A stretch of DNA of 64,000 bases from Paramecium pentaurelia (Eukaryota > Ciliophora > Oligohymenophorea > Peniculida > Parameciidae), in NCBI GenBank assembly GCA_905183005.1, contig CAJJDO010000099.1, forward strand, positions 124,001 through 188,000, written 5' to 3'. Below are positions 34,027-45,426 of the stretch, piece after piece; position 1 is the stretch's first letter, and each line of letters starts with the position of its first letter. The notes below the pieces were generated by a model that had not been told where the DNA came from, searched no databases, and worked only from the letters and a program-made list of their open reading frames with translations. Made by a program: the position numbers and the translations under genes.

Positions 34027-35330
34027 TTTTTAATGTTATCCTTATAATTATTATTCATTAAATGAGAAGTCCCCATTTTATAATGTCTACTCTCCTATAG
34101 ATTAAGTAGGTTTCATATGAATAAATGATGATAATGGTTGAATTTATTCCTTGTTATTATTCTAAATGATTTATTTTTATTCCTTTTTTGGTTATTATGT
34201 GGTAAAACTAGAAAGAAATGAACCCATTTATTATTAAAAATATTAATAAAATTGGCTAAATTAGTTTATTATTATCCAGTTAGATTCAATTTTGCTAATT
34301 GAAAATGATTCATTATTAATATAAATGCATACAGTATAAGTTGATTATTGTTTAACTTTGCACTTAATTTAAAGTATAATGCATTTTTAAAATAGGCTGA
34401 AAAAGGAGTTTATATAAATTAAGAATATTTATTGTTTTGACAATCTTAAAAGATTTTTAATAATTATTAGTATTTTAATTGATTTTAATAGTCATTATTG
34501 TAATCCTTAATGTATTTTCTATGTGATTTAAATTTTTTAAATAGTTTTAGAATGCTAATTTTTGATATCCTAATTTTACAATTGAATTTAATAGCTTGAA
34601 ACTTATCTTTAATAATTATTATTAAATAGATTCTCCATTAATATAAATGAATGGAATATAAGTAACACTTATTTGAATCTTATCAAATTATAACTTAATA
34701 TTAATTTACAGTTATTTAACTTTTCATCCATTAATTTTATTATTTTGTGGATTATTATTTTTAAAATAATTCATTTTAGCAGATCTAAGATGTAATTTTA
34801 TTTATATTATAATATTTTAATTGAAGAATAGAATTTAAACATTTATAGTAAACTACTGTTTGATCTTAAACGGTAAATTTTCATAATAGTTAGAGTGTTA
34901 GAAATAAATTGATGAATTTATTATTAGTTCGATTTAGAATTAAATTAAAATAATAAATTTATAAATTGTTAACACAAACTTAGATATAATATAAATTTTT
35001 AGTTTCCGTTACTATTACTATTGCATTTCTTAATTATACAACAATTAGTATAAAGAAGAGTAAATATATTTATAAAAATTAGGATTACTATTTATTAATA
35101 ATATTATATTATGAGGAAAAGAATTAGTTTATTATAGTAAAATTTATAATTAAATTATTGTTTTAAGCATTCTTATTTATTATTATTAAAATCTTTGATT
35201 GATGATCTTTAAAGGTTGAAATACTTTTGAATATAATTATTAAATTTCTTTAAGGTTTCTTTATATTAAATTAGATTAAGTAAATTTTATTCTATTTATG
35301 TTCAATCGTTTAGGTAGATATTTTATTTAA
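34027..35330. other. AT-rich stretch, no supported gene
   Basis: 1.3 kb with long A/T runs. A few TGA-free frames of ~50 codons occur on both strands, the length expected by chance in DNA this AT-rich. Nothing recognisable. Confidence 0.5.
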
Positions 35331-35703
35331 TCATACATTTATTTTTTATTAATCTCTATTTATTGAATCTACCTGAGAATACTTGATTATTGATTGTTTA
35401 TTTTTAGAAGATTGTCTCCAAGTTTCATAAGATTAATAATTATTTTTAATACATTTCACTATTATATTATAACCTGTAATAGATGATTATTTTTTTAATA
35501 GGATTTCTACTCTTAATTGTCTATATTGTACTCTTAAAAGCAGATATTTTTGTTCAGTTATTAATTTTGTTTGATGAAAAAAACTACTGCCTTTAGTTTT
35601 CTATTTATTTTTTTATTATAACAATTAAATTGATTCTTTATACTATTGTTATTAAATTCTATTATAAATTATATAGGGGTTGATACTCTATATTTGGATT
35701 CAT
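35331..35703 (-). CDS. Small unidentified protein, one intron
   Basis: Start ATG at 35701-35703 (MNPNIEYQPLYN), a 22 nt intron, TGA at 35331-35333; 116 residues. The protein is basic and polar with a leucine-rich middle (EQKYLLLRVQYRQLRVEILL) that could form a short coiled coil, and an aromatic SYETWRQSS segment. I do not recognise it. Support is the intron that joins two protein-like frames exactly and a composition unlike the surrounding DNA. Confidence 0.45.
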
Positions 35704-36095
35704 TATCTAATGAATTCTTAAAAATTAGTTTACTTATTTTAAGTATTAAGTAGAGTATATTCGTTTTTGTTCAGGAACTTGAATTTATTGTTGAATAGAA
35801 TTTATTTTAGTGGCGTTAGAGTTTTGGGTTTAATTTTGAAAATTATTCATCTAGTTCTATGATATGATTTATTAATAAATTAATAAGGATAAAATTAGGG
35901 TATAGGTAAATATATCAATTAATTAGTATGAATTAATTAATTGATAAAAGAATGATATAAAACAACGATTGAATTTAGAAATTAATTCAAAATAAAGTGA
36001 CTAGAATAAGTATTGATTATATTATATAAAAATTAATAAGTTCATATGGGAAATTGTTTAAAAAGAAACTAAACTTTGTTATAATAAAATTAATA
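35704..36095. other. Divergent intergenic region
   Basis: About 390 bp between the small minus-strand gene and the HECT gene; poly-A rich, no motif recognised. It must hold both promoters if the minus-strand gene is real. Confidence 0.5.
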
Positions 36096-37752
36096 ATGCC
36101 CAAAATGTCAAATGGTTTTTTAAGCACAATCAAGTGCTGTTTAGGTAATTATTTAAAATAAAAATAGTATTAATAACATGTTTCGAATTGTAGAGTTAGA
36201 CAAATTTAAAATCCAGCTCCTTAATTAAGAAATATTTAAGTTGGTGATGTTGTTATTTAGCCTAATCATCATGCAAATCTAAATCCTAATCCAAATCCAA
36301 GAACCTATGTATTAAGATTATTTTTATTATTTTAAGCCTCATTTTATATAGGAGGATTTTCAAAATAGAAAATAAAAGTATTATTGGTGCAAAGAATTAT
36401 TGCCAGGCTCAAAAATTAAATATAAATGGAATAAGAGAGTAAATAAAAAATTATTTTAACTAAGTTATCTCCTGCAATGCCAGCTGGGAATGTTTCTGAA
36501 ATGCTGGCTTTGCCTTGGGTTCAAATTAAGAATTCAGAATTTCCAATCAAATAAACATGGTTTCGATTATAATTAGAAAAAAAAAGAATATCATGGTAAT
36601 AAGGAGCAGAAACTTTATCTGTAAACAAAGAGAGTTTCTTAATGACTACATTAAATATGTATTAAGAAATTAATTGGCACAAAGAAGTAAAGGTTCATAT
36701 TGATGGTGATAAAGTATTGGATGCAGGAGGATTATTAAGAGAATGGGCTAATTTAATAATGAAAGAAATTATACATCCAGAATCAGGTATGTTTTAATTA
36801 GCTGATTGTGAGGATGTATCTTATAAAATAAATTGTGAAGCAGATACAGATGAACATATTATAGATTGTTTTAAATTATTAGGAATAGTTGTTGGTAAAT
36901 GCATTTTTGAGAGGATACCTTTAAATGTTTATTTTGATAGATCAATAATTAAACACATAATAGGTTAACCTATTTTTTTGGAAGATATTTATTATTATGA
37001 TCTTTAAGTATTGATATTTTAAATTTAGTTATATTAATCCTGGGATTTTTTAGTAAATAATAAATTTGAAGCAGATGATATTTCAGAATATTTTGTTGTT
37101 TATAGAAAAAGTAAAAGAGATTACTATGAATTGAAATAAGGAGGATAAAATATTTAGTTAGATATGGATAATTGTCAAGAATACGTTAATTTATGGTAAA
37201 TATATAACTTTAATTTAGCATTGAATATTATACATATATATCAATTAAGCCCTTTTTGACTGCATTTTTATCAACTTTATATAGTGTATTCAATTAAAGT
37301 TTAATGATTAGATAATTCCAAAATAATTACTTAGCTTACTTGAACCTTTAGAATTAGAAATGATTCTTTATGGAACACCATTTATTGATATTAATGATTG
37401 GAGAGATAATACTGATTATAAAGGTGCTTATTACAGAACTCATTAAACGATTTAATGGTTTTGGGAAATTTTAGAATAAATGGATTAATTTAATCTTACC
37501 AAATTTTTATAATTTTGTACTGGATCAACTAGAACACCTGTAGAAGGATTTAGAAAATTAGAAAGTAATAGAGGAAACTGCTCTAAGTTTTGTATAGAAA
37601 GTGTACCATTTACAAAAGCTAATCCTTATCCAAAAGCACATACTTGTTTTAATAGATTAGAACTACCAATTTATGAAACTAGAGAAGATATAGAATAACA
37701 TTTAAAAGCAGTAATACAGGCTGATATGGATGGATAATTTGGAATGGAATGA
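36096..37752 (+). CDS. HECT-domain E3 ubiquitin ligase
   Basis: 528 residues, introns of 21, 23 and 26 nt. The HECT domain occupies most of the protein from about residue 190: DAGGLLREWANLI (the N-lobe GG-REW signature), ADTDEHIIDCFKLLGIVVGKCIF, and a C-lobe with LELEMILYGTP, FLQFCTGSTRTPVEG and the active-site AHTCFNRLELP. The Cys near residue 493 accepts ubiquitin from the E2. The protein ends in FGME, typical of HECT C-termini, which close on a hydrophobic residue near the end. The ~190-residue N-terminus has no domain I recognise apart from an Asn-Pro run (NPNPNP) and a CC pair near residue 15. Confidence 0.93.
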
Positions 37753-37789
37753 TATTTAATTCAATATTATATAATTAATAATTTAAATT

Positions 37790-38289
37790 ATGTATTGTTA
37801 TTTATCAGAGGATCCATAAATAAATAATAAACAATAGCCAAAGAAAATTAAAAAAAAAAACAAATATGATTATCACACAAAAAAAAGGAGATGTTCTGAT
37901 CCTAATAATAATAAGTAATTAGGTTAAAAATTCACAACAGAGGAAGATAAGTTAATTCTACAGTTAGTTCTAAATGTCGGACCTAAATTTTAAAAAATTC
38001 ATAAATACTTTCCAGGAAAAACTATAGCTATGGTAAAGAATAGATATTACAAATATCTTCGATATAAATGGGAAATCTTGGGATAGTATTTGTTTAATTT
38101 ATATTTAGAAACTATAAACATTTAAGTGTTTAACAGGATTCTTATGAAAATTTATGTGAATAATAAAAAATAATGAGTGATCAGCTCAATGAAGAAAAAA
38201 GCGACTTAATAGCATAAATTATCTCACGTTCAAAATTACTTTAAAATGCTCGTATTTTTGTTGAATATCTAGTTGAACAAATATTATGA
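37790..38289 (+). CDS. SANT/Myb-like DNA-binding protein
   Basis: 158 residues with one 23 nt intron, starting 37 bp after the HECT stop on the same strand. After a Lys-rich N-terminus (PKKIKKKNKY, KKRRC; likely nuclear signal) comes a single SANT/Myb repeat: KFTTEEDKLIL, GPKFQKIHKYFPGKT and MVKNRYYKYLR. This is helix-turn-helix spacing with aromatic residues at the third-helix position. The C-terminal part is a short helical region (QQKIMSDQLNEEK). Single-repeat Myb proteins bind DNA or chromatin. No other domain visible. Confidence 0.78.
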
Positions 38290-38495
38290 TTTCATTATTG
38301 TTTTTAATATATTATCATATCTAATACTTAGACTAATTCAATATATGATTCCTTAACTTAATATATATCAAAAATCTTAATTAACACTAATTTAACAATT
38401 AATTTTAATATGAAAATAAAAATATTCAGAAATCTCTCAATTATAGAAGCCTAGTATTAGTTGATTATTATAAAATATTCATAATATTTTAAATA
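38290..38495. other. Short intergenic spacer
   Basis: AT-rich spacer between the SANT gene and the duplicated block, which begins at 38480. No feature recognised. Confidence 0.5.
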
Positions 38496-39209
38496 ATGAC
38501 TTATTAACTAATTGTGTTTGGAATACAATCCATCTTATATGTAACTAATTGCATAAGTAAGTAAAATTCATGTAATCTTTAAAATGGTATCGCCATCATA
38601 AAGAGGAACAATATGGAGAATATTATGTAGGTGAAAATATCATTCTAATTAATTATTCATCTGTAGTTTAATTCTTATGAATATTCCAACTATATTTATT
38701 TGAATAGAATAGAATAGAATATACATTATTATAATATTAATTTTATATTTACTAATTTATTTAATAATTATCAAAGCTATTTATTGGAAATATTTTCTAA
38801 AATTTTAATATTAGTTAGTTATCATTAACAATTGAATTCAATATTTTAAGACATAATGAGTTTTTGATATATGTAAAAACAATATTATTAAGAATAGTTA
38901 ATTATAATTTATATATATATATAATTAATTTTATTAAAATAAATGTATTAATTATGGAGATTCATCAAGAGGGGTATAGTGAGCTAGCCCCATATGGTTG
39001 GAGGAGTAATAATCGGATATTTTGGAATTGGAATTATAAGCTATTATAATAGCGATTTATAATTTAATTATGTGAGAATAATAATAATATCCTCAATAGG
39101 GAGAATACAATGAACCTCATTCACACAATCATGGAGAGTAAGTTAGATAGTATTGTGAATCAACTTTATTGAAGATTAGATCACAAGTAAATGAACTCAG
39201 AGAATAACA
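38480..39209 (+). repeat. Duplicated block, copy 1 (~730 bp)
   Basis: Sequence from 38480 recurs from 39611 with an offset of 1131 bp. I saw no difference until 39208/40339, after which the copies diverge quickly while remaining recognisably related. The second copy starts immediately after the n at 39610. Confidence 0.9.
38496..38680 (+). CDS. Doubtful small gene in duplicated block, copy 1
   Basis: MTYQLIVFGIQS at the start and KWYRHHKEEQYGEYYVGEN further on both look protein-like but are in different frames. The connecting GT...AG would be only 17 nt, shorter than any secure intron here. The second part ends at TGA 38678-38680. Repeated at 39627-39811. Could be a small spliced gene or chance. 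Confidence 0.28.
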
Positions 39210-39213
39210 TTGA
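38994..39213 (+). CDS. Small single-span membrane protein, copy 1
   Basis: 63 residues after removal of a 28 nt GT...AG intron. It starts MVGGVIIGYFGIGIISYY, a strong hydrophobic segment acting as signal anchor or membrane span, followed by a His-rich turn (EPHSHNHGEQ) and a basic amphipathic tail (LLKIRSQVNELREQH). The size and layout recall single-span accessory subunits of mitochondrial complexes, but I do not recognise it. Another in-frame Met upstream with an alternative splice cannot be excluded. An almost identical copy is at 40125-40344. Confidence 0.5.
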
Positions 39214-39247
39214 AATAATCTGAATGATAATTATATAATATATACAA

Positions 39248-39609
39248 TCATAAAAATATCATGTTTTAACATTATGTGCACGTTAATTATGGTTTTAATT
39301 TTTATATGATTTGTAATATTCCACATTTATTGCAGAATTTACAAATAATTTATGAAAATTTCTAAATAATTTAACATTAGTGTTATTATTGGCAAAATTA
39401 AAGGCAATTATAACAAAAATATTTATTACAATTATTGCAAAAATTGACTTTGCTTTCAATTTCTTCATTTAGACGAAAAAAATAATTACAATCGTGCATT
39501 GGACAAGTAGTAAATTGTCCCATTAATTTTAAGGCTTGATGATTAAGATTTGTTTTTATTATTTTACTTTAATCACTAAATTTACAATCTTAGATTCTTA
39601 TTTTACCAT
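39248..39609 (-). CDS. RBR-type zinc protein, 3' part, cut by assembly gap
   Basis: Open from the gap at 39610 to TGA 39248-39250, 120 codons. It carries a cysteine-rich C-terminal segment: CPMHDC, CNNCNKYFCYNC, CQQQHQC, then CKFCNKC and TCTQCQ. That is the pattern of an IBR domain followed by part of a second RING, as in RBR ubiquitin ligases. The preceding LNHQALKLMGQFTT is typical of the helix leading into IBR. The RING1 half should lie across the gap. It is tail to tail with the small membrane gene. Confidence 0.6.
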
Positions 39610-39610
39610 N
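39610..39610. other. Assembly gap (single n)
   Basis: The n lies exactly between the truncated RBR gene and the second copy of the duplicated block, so two contigs with near-identical ends may have been joined here. Confidence 0.9.
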
Positions 39611-40340
39611 CATAATATTTTAAATAATGACTTATTAACTAATTGTGTTTGGAATACAATCCATCTTATATGTAACTAATTGCATAAGTAAGTAAAATTC
39701 ATGTAATCTTTAAAATGGTATCGCCATCATAAAGAGGAACAATATGGAGAATATTATGTAGGTGAAAATATCATTCTAATTAATTATTCATCTGTAGTTT
39801 AATTCTTATGAATATTCCAACTATATTTATTTGAATAGAATAGAATAGAATATACATTATTATAATATTAATTTTATATTTACTAATTTATTTAATAATT
39901 ATCAAAGCTATTTATTGGAAATATTTTCTAAAATTTTAATATTAGTTAGTTATCATTAACAATTGAATTCAATATTTTAAGACATAATGAGTTTTTGATA
40001 TATGTAAAAACAATATTATTAAGAATAGTTAATTATAATTTATATATATATATAATTAATTTTATTAAAATAAATGTATTAATTATGGAGATTCATCAAG
40101 AGGGGTATAGTGAGCTAGCCCCATATGGTTGGAGGAGTAATAATCGGATATTTTGGAATTGGAATTATAAGCTATTATAATAGCGATTTATAATTTAATT
40201 ATGTGAGAATAATAATAATATCCTCAATAGGGAGAATACAATGAACCTCATTCACACAATCATGGAGAGTAAGTTAGATAGTATTGTGAATCAACTTTAT
40301 TGAAGATTAGATCACAAGTAAATGAACTCAGAGAATAATA
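39611..40340 (+). repeat. Duplicated block, copy 2 (~730 bp)
   Basis: Same sequence as 38480-39209. The flanks differ: copy 1 is followed by a sound RBR 3' end, copy 2 by a decayed relative of it. Confidence 0.9.
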
Positions 40341-40344
40341 TTGA
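40125..40344 (+). CDS. Small single-span membrane protein, copy 2
   Basis: Copy of 38994-39213 with the same 28 nt intron; the last sense codon differs (His to Tyr) and TGA is at 40342-40344. Confidence 0.5.
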
Positions 40345-40383
40345 AATAATCTGAATGATAATTATATATACAATCATAAAATA

Positions 40384-40805
40384 TCAAGTTTAAACATTGT
40401 GTAAAGGGTTTAAATTTATTATAATTTTTAATATTCCACATTTATTGCACGATTTACAAATGAAATGTGAAAACTTCCTTATAATTAAAAATTAAAGTTA
40501 TTTATAACAAAATTCAAGGCAAATATAAAAAAATATATTTGTTTTTAGATGTTAAAAATTAAACTAAAATTAATTACAATAGTTAATTTTCCCATAATGA
40601 CAATTAGTATTTATTTCTTCTGATATTTGAATAGTTCCAAAATTGCAAAGAGAAAATGTATTAAGAATTTTGAGAATTTACAAAGATTTCTAAAAATATT
40701 TAATGAATAAGCTAAGAGAATGTATAGTTCGAAAAGTGATTTAGATTCTAAATTTCTGTTAATGTATTAAGATTTTCGATAATCAATTTGATCACCACAT
40801 CTGAT
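40384..40805 (-). pseudogene. Decayed RBR-like gene fragment
   Basis: Minus-strand sequence here matches the RBR fragment at 39248-39609 in its last part (CNKCGILKII against CNKCGILQII) and keeps scattered zinc-ligand pieces (NCHYGK, CLEFC, RCGDQ). These lie in different frames and most cysteines of the IBR are lost. It occupies the same position relative to the duplicated block as the sounder copy. I read it as a diverged, disabled paralogue. Confidence 0.45.
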
Positions 40806-41476
40806 AGTTCAATTTCTTAATATATTTTTATTAAAGTTGATATAAATTTAAGTCTATGAAATATTTGATAACATTATCTATCAATAGATTCAAATTAATA
40901 TATTGTTAAATAATATTTATTATCTATTCATGAAAATCTTAATAAATTAAACATCTTAACTCATTCTTAAAATATTACATATTTATTGGAAACATAACTT
41001 TTAATCAAAGATTGCAATATTGCTCAAAACTGATTGAAAAAATTATTAAATCATCTGAAGTGATTAAAATTTCTTATATATGTACTTCTTTTACTTAAAA
41101 TTATAGTTTTATCCCTTCTTTATTATTTTAAATCATTCAAAAATGTTAGTCATTTCTCTAAGATAGTTTATTGATAATCTTTTTAAAAACTTATGTATAT
41201 TTTATAGAATCAAATTTTGGTGTCACAAACAGAGTAAATTAATTAAAAACATTTAGTATGTCCTTTTATTTTGCAATAAAGAAAAAATTAAATTGAAATA
41301 AAAAATTATAAATGGTTATAATTTTGATATACTTCTTTAATTATTCTCATTATCTCTATTAAATTAGTTTATTCTTTGAAAATTAAAAAAAAGCAAAGTA
41401 GAACAGAATAAAATTTATAATTATTATATAATTATAAAACTTTCATCATAAAACACTACATAAGTCAATTGATATT
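40806..41476. other. AT-rich stretch, no supported gene
   Basis: About 670 bp between the RBR remnant and the end of the pseudokinase gene. Some of it may be further decayed RBR sequence, but no motif survives. Confidence 0.45.
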
Positions 41477-42954
41477 TCACAATAAATCCATCATCAATTT
41501 TTTAAACTATTCCAAACTCATCTAAACTAAATAAGATATATATACCCTTTTACAATTACAGAATTTAATAATATCATCTTCTATTTTCTCTTCATCACAA
41601 TTTTTTAATGTACTGAAGTTTGAAGCTATAATATAACCTCTTTTTGATATTTCTTTGAAAGTAGCATCTAAATTAAAATCTGTAATTAATGCTTATCTAT
41701 CACAAGAATGAAGAATAAATTCATCAAGATCAATTTCTCCATTTCCATCACAATCAATATTTTCAAAAAGATCATCTATATCATCTTCAATTCCCAAGGC
41801 TATTTGAAGTTCTTACTTTGACAGAGTTCCATTTCTATTATCATCATTCTTCTTAAATATTATCTCCAATTATGATTATCTTTCCTTAAAAAAAATAAAA
41901 TTCATAATAATTAAGATTTTTTGTTGAATATATGATGTTTTTTTAACTGATTTATTGATTATAGTTTCAGTATATCTTGCTTCCTATTTTTAAACTATTT
42001 CTTTATATTATTTATTCAACAATACCTACTCATATATGATGAAACTTCTTGATTCAAGCAATAATAAAACTAAATGATACCATTCAGTCTTTGTAGGTAA
42101 ATCTTTTGGTATTTTAATGATCATTTCAATTGTTTAAGAAGTAATTTATTTATTGGTTATTAATTAAAATAAAATAAGGCCAACAGCTTGGCGATCATTT
42201 TTTTACATTTCATTAATTTTTGACTTTTCTTTAACTTAAAATATTGGAATAATATCGATCAATTTTACATAATGATTATTTGTTTAATCATATAAAGCAA
42301 AGCTTGATATAGATAGACTACCATGAGAATTTCCTTATTTATGTATTTCCTATAGTATATCCAAAATTTAAGATATTATGTAGATCGCCTCTTCTTCTTT
42401 GACTTATCCACATTTATCTAATAACAATCCCCCACTACAATATTCTTAAACTGCATAATAACTCTTGGAATCTTAGTATAACTCTATGATGTTTGCCAAA
42501 TGAGGAGAACTCTAGATATAAATAAAATAAATTACATAAGTTTGTTCTTATAGATTGGCAACAAACGTATCAAAATTTTAATCTAGTTCAACAGGTTTCT
42601 AAATATTTCTTGCTACTCTTACTACACCAGTAACATTATGTTGTACTAGTCTCATATTATCATTATCTAATGATATTTTATAATCATACTTTGATATACA
42701 AATTAAGAATTAAGAACTGTATAAAACCTAGCCAATGATTCTCCACAAACCCTCTTTTTTATTTTTGAAATATTAATGCTTTTGCAAGAAATTAATTTAT
42801 CTTTTGAAATGCAATGTATAGAAGGCATAGTTTTATGTCGAAGACCATTAGTTTTGCTTTTAGGTCTCTCTTAGACTGTTTGTTCACTAACTATTTGAAG
42901 TTATTTTTATCTTTGAGATTTTTTTCCATCAGAACGAGACTAACAAACTCCCAT
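41477..42954 (-). CDS. CDPK-like protein with degenerate (pseudo)kinase domain and EF-hands
   Basis: 482 residues, one 29 nt intron. It begins MGVCQSRS, a good N-myristoylation/acylation signal. The middle has the outline of a protein kinase (SYYAVQEYCSGGLLLD as hinge, IISQILDILQEIHKQG as the helix before the catalytic loop). However, the HRD motif is replaced by NSHGS and DFG by LIDI, and no convincing Lys of subdomain II or Gly loop is seen. Two EF-hands follow near 355 and 391; the second loop, DCDGNGEIDLDE, is canonical. Calcium-dependent protein kinases are abundant in ciliates; this member probably senses calcium at a membrane without phosphotransfer. The C-terminal ~80 residues hold no clear further EF-hand. 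Confidence 0.75.
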
Positions 42955-44477
42955 ATTTTTAATAAATAAGATTTTAATTTAGATTAAAGTATTAAAATAC
43001 TAATAACATCAACGTATTACCATTATTAAAAATAATTAATCATTTTCAAAGATATAAATTGTCCATAATTGGTCTCTCAAACTTGTTATAATCACATTGT
43101 TACTATGCCTAAAAGTAAATAATATTTCTATATTGTGATTGGTATATGATTTATTAACAAAAGAATTAAAAATAATTCAATTTGTTTACAACAATAATCC
43201 ATACCTGGATAAATTGAGTAGAAATATATATATATAATGATTTCGTTTGTTTAAATTTAAAACGAGCTCAGCTTCCGGAATAGGAGCCTTGCCCGCAACC
43301 TATTAAATAGGTTTAAACTTGGATAGGTTTAACTCTGAATCTTGAATGATTAAGTTTTTTAATAAATAGTTTTTGCTATAAATATAATATGATTAATTTT
43401 ATTTTTATGGGTTATAATTTTATTTTTTTTTAATTAATTTTTTCTAAAACTTTTAATATATTTTTAATATTAATATAAAAAGAAAAGAAAAGATCATATA
43501 TTGCTTAAATGTTATTCTTAATTATGAAATTAATTTCTAATTTAATCATTGTATAATTTACAAAAACAATAGAGTTTGGAAAATCCTAACTACCATTATT
43601 ATCTATGAGATTCTAATGATTAATAAAATTACAAATTTAGAAATAATTAGAAAAATAATTTATAAAACTCTCATCATATCAATAAGCGATTAGGAATACC
43701 TTATTTTATTTTTTTATATAAAATGGTAGTTTTCTTTAATTTAAATTATCATATATAATCATCAAAATCTGAATAAAAAGCGATGGAAAAATCGGTTATA
43801 CTAAAATTGTTAGGGAGAAACCTTCAACTCAAATAAAATATTTGACTTTATTCATTAAGTTGTAGAAATTATAAAATGAATACGAAATTATTCTAATCCA
43901 AACATTATTATTAAAAATTAGTTTCTATAGATGAAAAATACTAATGCAGTTAATTTATAAATATAAATATTATACAATTTTATATAGAAAAGTAGATATA
44001 ATTTTCATAGGGGTTTCAAAATATTAAATAACAATTGAATCTTTAATAATAAATAAATTTTTCCTGCATTTATTATAAATAATAGTAATTTTTAAGAATT
44101 ATTGAGAGATTAATAAATAAGTAAAGAATTTTGTAATTAACAAAAAATAAAATTTAGATATTTTGTTTAAGTATATTCTAATACTTATTCAATTTCAATT
44201 TTTATTTATAGTAAAATTGTAAAAAAATAGGAATTAAAAAAACAAAATTTGAATATGTTAGTTAATTAATAATTAAAAGAGGTTTAGATTGATTAGAATG
44301 TAGTGAATTTTATAAAATTATTATTTTTAATATAAATAAATTCAAATTTTTGTTTTTTTCTTTGATATTTTTATTCTGAGATTGATTTGATGCTTGTATA
44401 AAAATCACTGCTAGTACGATATTCATAATAGAGAAATATAATTATTAATATTTAAAGATATATTTAAAGCAATTTTA
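42955..44477. other. Long divergent intergenic region containing a GC-rich island
   Basis: 1.5 kb between divergently transcribed genes. Mostly poly-A/T, except for the compact GC-rich segment at 43261-43345 described separately. No coding region supported. Confidence 0.55.
43261..43345. other. GC-rich, hairpin-forming island (possible structured RNA gene)
   Basis: In a ~25% GC background this segment is about half G+C over its first 45 bases. It contains the palindromes GAGCTC and TTCCGGAA. It can fold a hairpin AACCTA-loop-TAGGTT at 43298-43315 and a weaker one just after it (TAAAC/GTTTA). It is followed by a T-run at ~43350-43358. It does not match tRNA architecture or a U snRNA that I can recognise. 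A non-coding RNA is one explanation; strand unknown. Confidence 0.35.
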
Positions 44478-45117
44478 ATGGACTCACACCCAGCTCATTT
44501 GAGAAATTAAAAAAAAAAGATCACTTTGATATTCTAATCAAGTTAAAATCTAAATTAATTGTATTCATGAATTGCAAGTTAATAGATCACAGAAATTAGT
44601 TTAGACAAGTCAATCAGAAATAAATGTACAACCAGGTCCTAGACTAAATCCAAATAAAATTCAAAGCAAATCTGGAGATACTGGAGATTTACTTGAAAGT
44701 GGAAATTTATTACTAAGTAATGAAAGTCTTGGCTAAGGTTTATTTCCTTAACAATTTACTTAAAGTGGTTCTCTTCTAAATTAATATTGTCCTCATGTTA
44801 CGCTAACTCAAGAGGTAGAAAATTGTTTGTTTGAATAAATAAAGATAGCTTCTACTTGTAAATTTTAGAATATTTGCAAAATGAATTGCAAAATGAAATT
44901 TAATCCAGCATATACTAATGTTTAATAAATATTGTTATATTAACTTCATGAAAATTAGATTGTTGAATTAAAAAACATATTATAAAAAAATAGAGGAAAG
45001 AAGATTTAGGTTTGTGAAGGGTAAGGATGTGAATTCTATTTTATTTTGAATGACAAATTACCATAAGGAAATTATTACTGTCCTCTTTGTTTAGAAAGTT
45101 TTGAGTTAAAAATATGA
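44478..45117 (+). CDS. Unidentified cysteine-rich protein with C-terminal zinc-knuckle-like pairs
   Basis: 204 residues with a 25 nt intron near the start; exon total divisible by three. The N-terminal half is Ser/Asn/Gln-rich. The C-terminal half has paired cysteines: CPHVTLTQ, CKFQNICKMNCKMKF, then VCEGQGCEFYF and YYCPLCLESF just before the stop. The last pairs (CxxxxC ... CPLC) look like a small treble-clef or RING-half zinc site. A degenerate SP-RING/MIZ finger is possible but I cannot assign it. It faces away from the pseudokinase gene. Confidence 0.6.
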
Positions 45118-45426
45118 ATATTTAAAAAACATAATATTTATTTTAATATTAATCTTAAATTTATGATTCTATTTTTATTTTCAAATGATCAAAATAATAA
45201 GATAATTAAAATCAATACATTAAATAATTTGAAAGTATCATCATGATAATTTAAAATTAAATTTTTTTATTATACTTAAATAATAGCATAATTGATATAA
45301 ATTAAATTTAATCTTTTAGAATTCTAAAGTTGTTTAAAATTGATTAATGTGATATTTTTGCTAGAAAACAAAAAGTTTATTAAAAAAGTTTTATTTTCTA
45401 TAGTTTTTAATAATAACTAATTAATA
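45118..45426. other. Intergenic spacer
   Basis: About 310 bp of AT-rich sequence between two plus-strand genes; presumably the promoter of the large axonemal gene. No motif recognised. Confidence 0.5.

Noticed and set aside
34490..34638. Minus-strand frame starting MENLFNNNYQ
   Set aside because: About 48 codons without TGA is expected by chance in DNA this AT-rich, and it is mostly Gln/Asn/Ile from A/T-rich triplets.
36111..36180. Possible GT...AG intron after TGCTGTTTAG in the HECT gene
   Set aside because: Removing it shifts into a frame with a TGA soon after; leaving it in keeps the frame open to the HECT domain.
43261..43345. tRNA or U5-like snRNA at the GC-rich island
   Set aside because: No cloverleaf with a T-arm could be drawn, and the U5 loop sequence is absent although an ACTCTGAATCTT stretch resembles part of U5.
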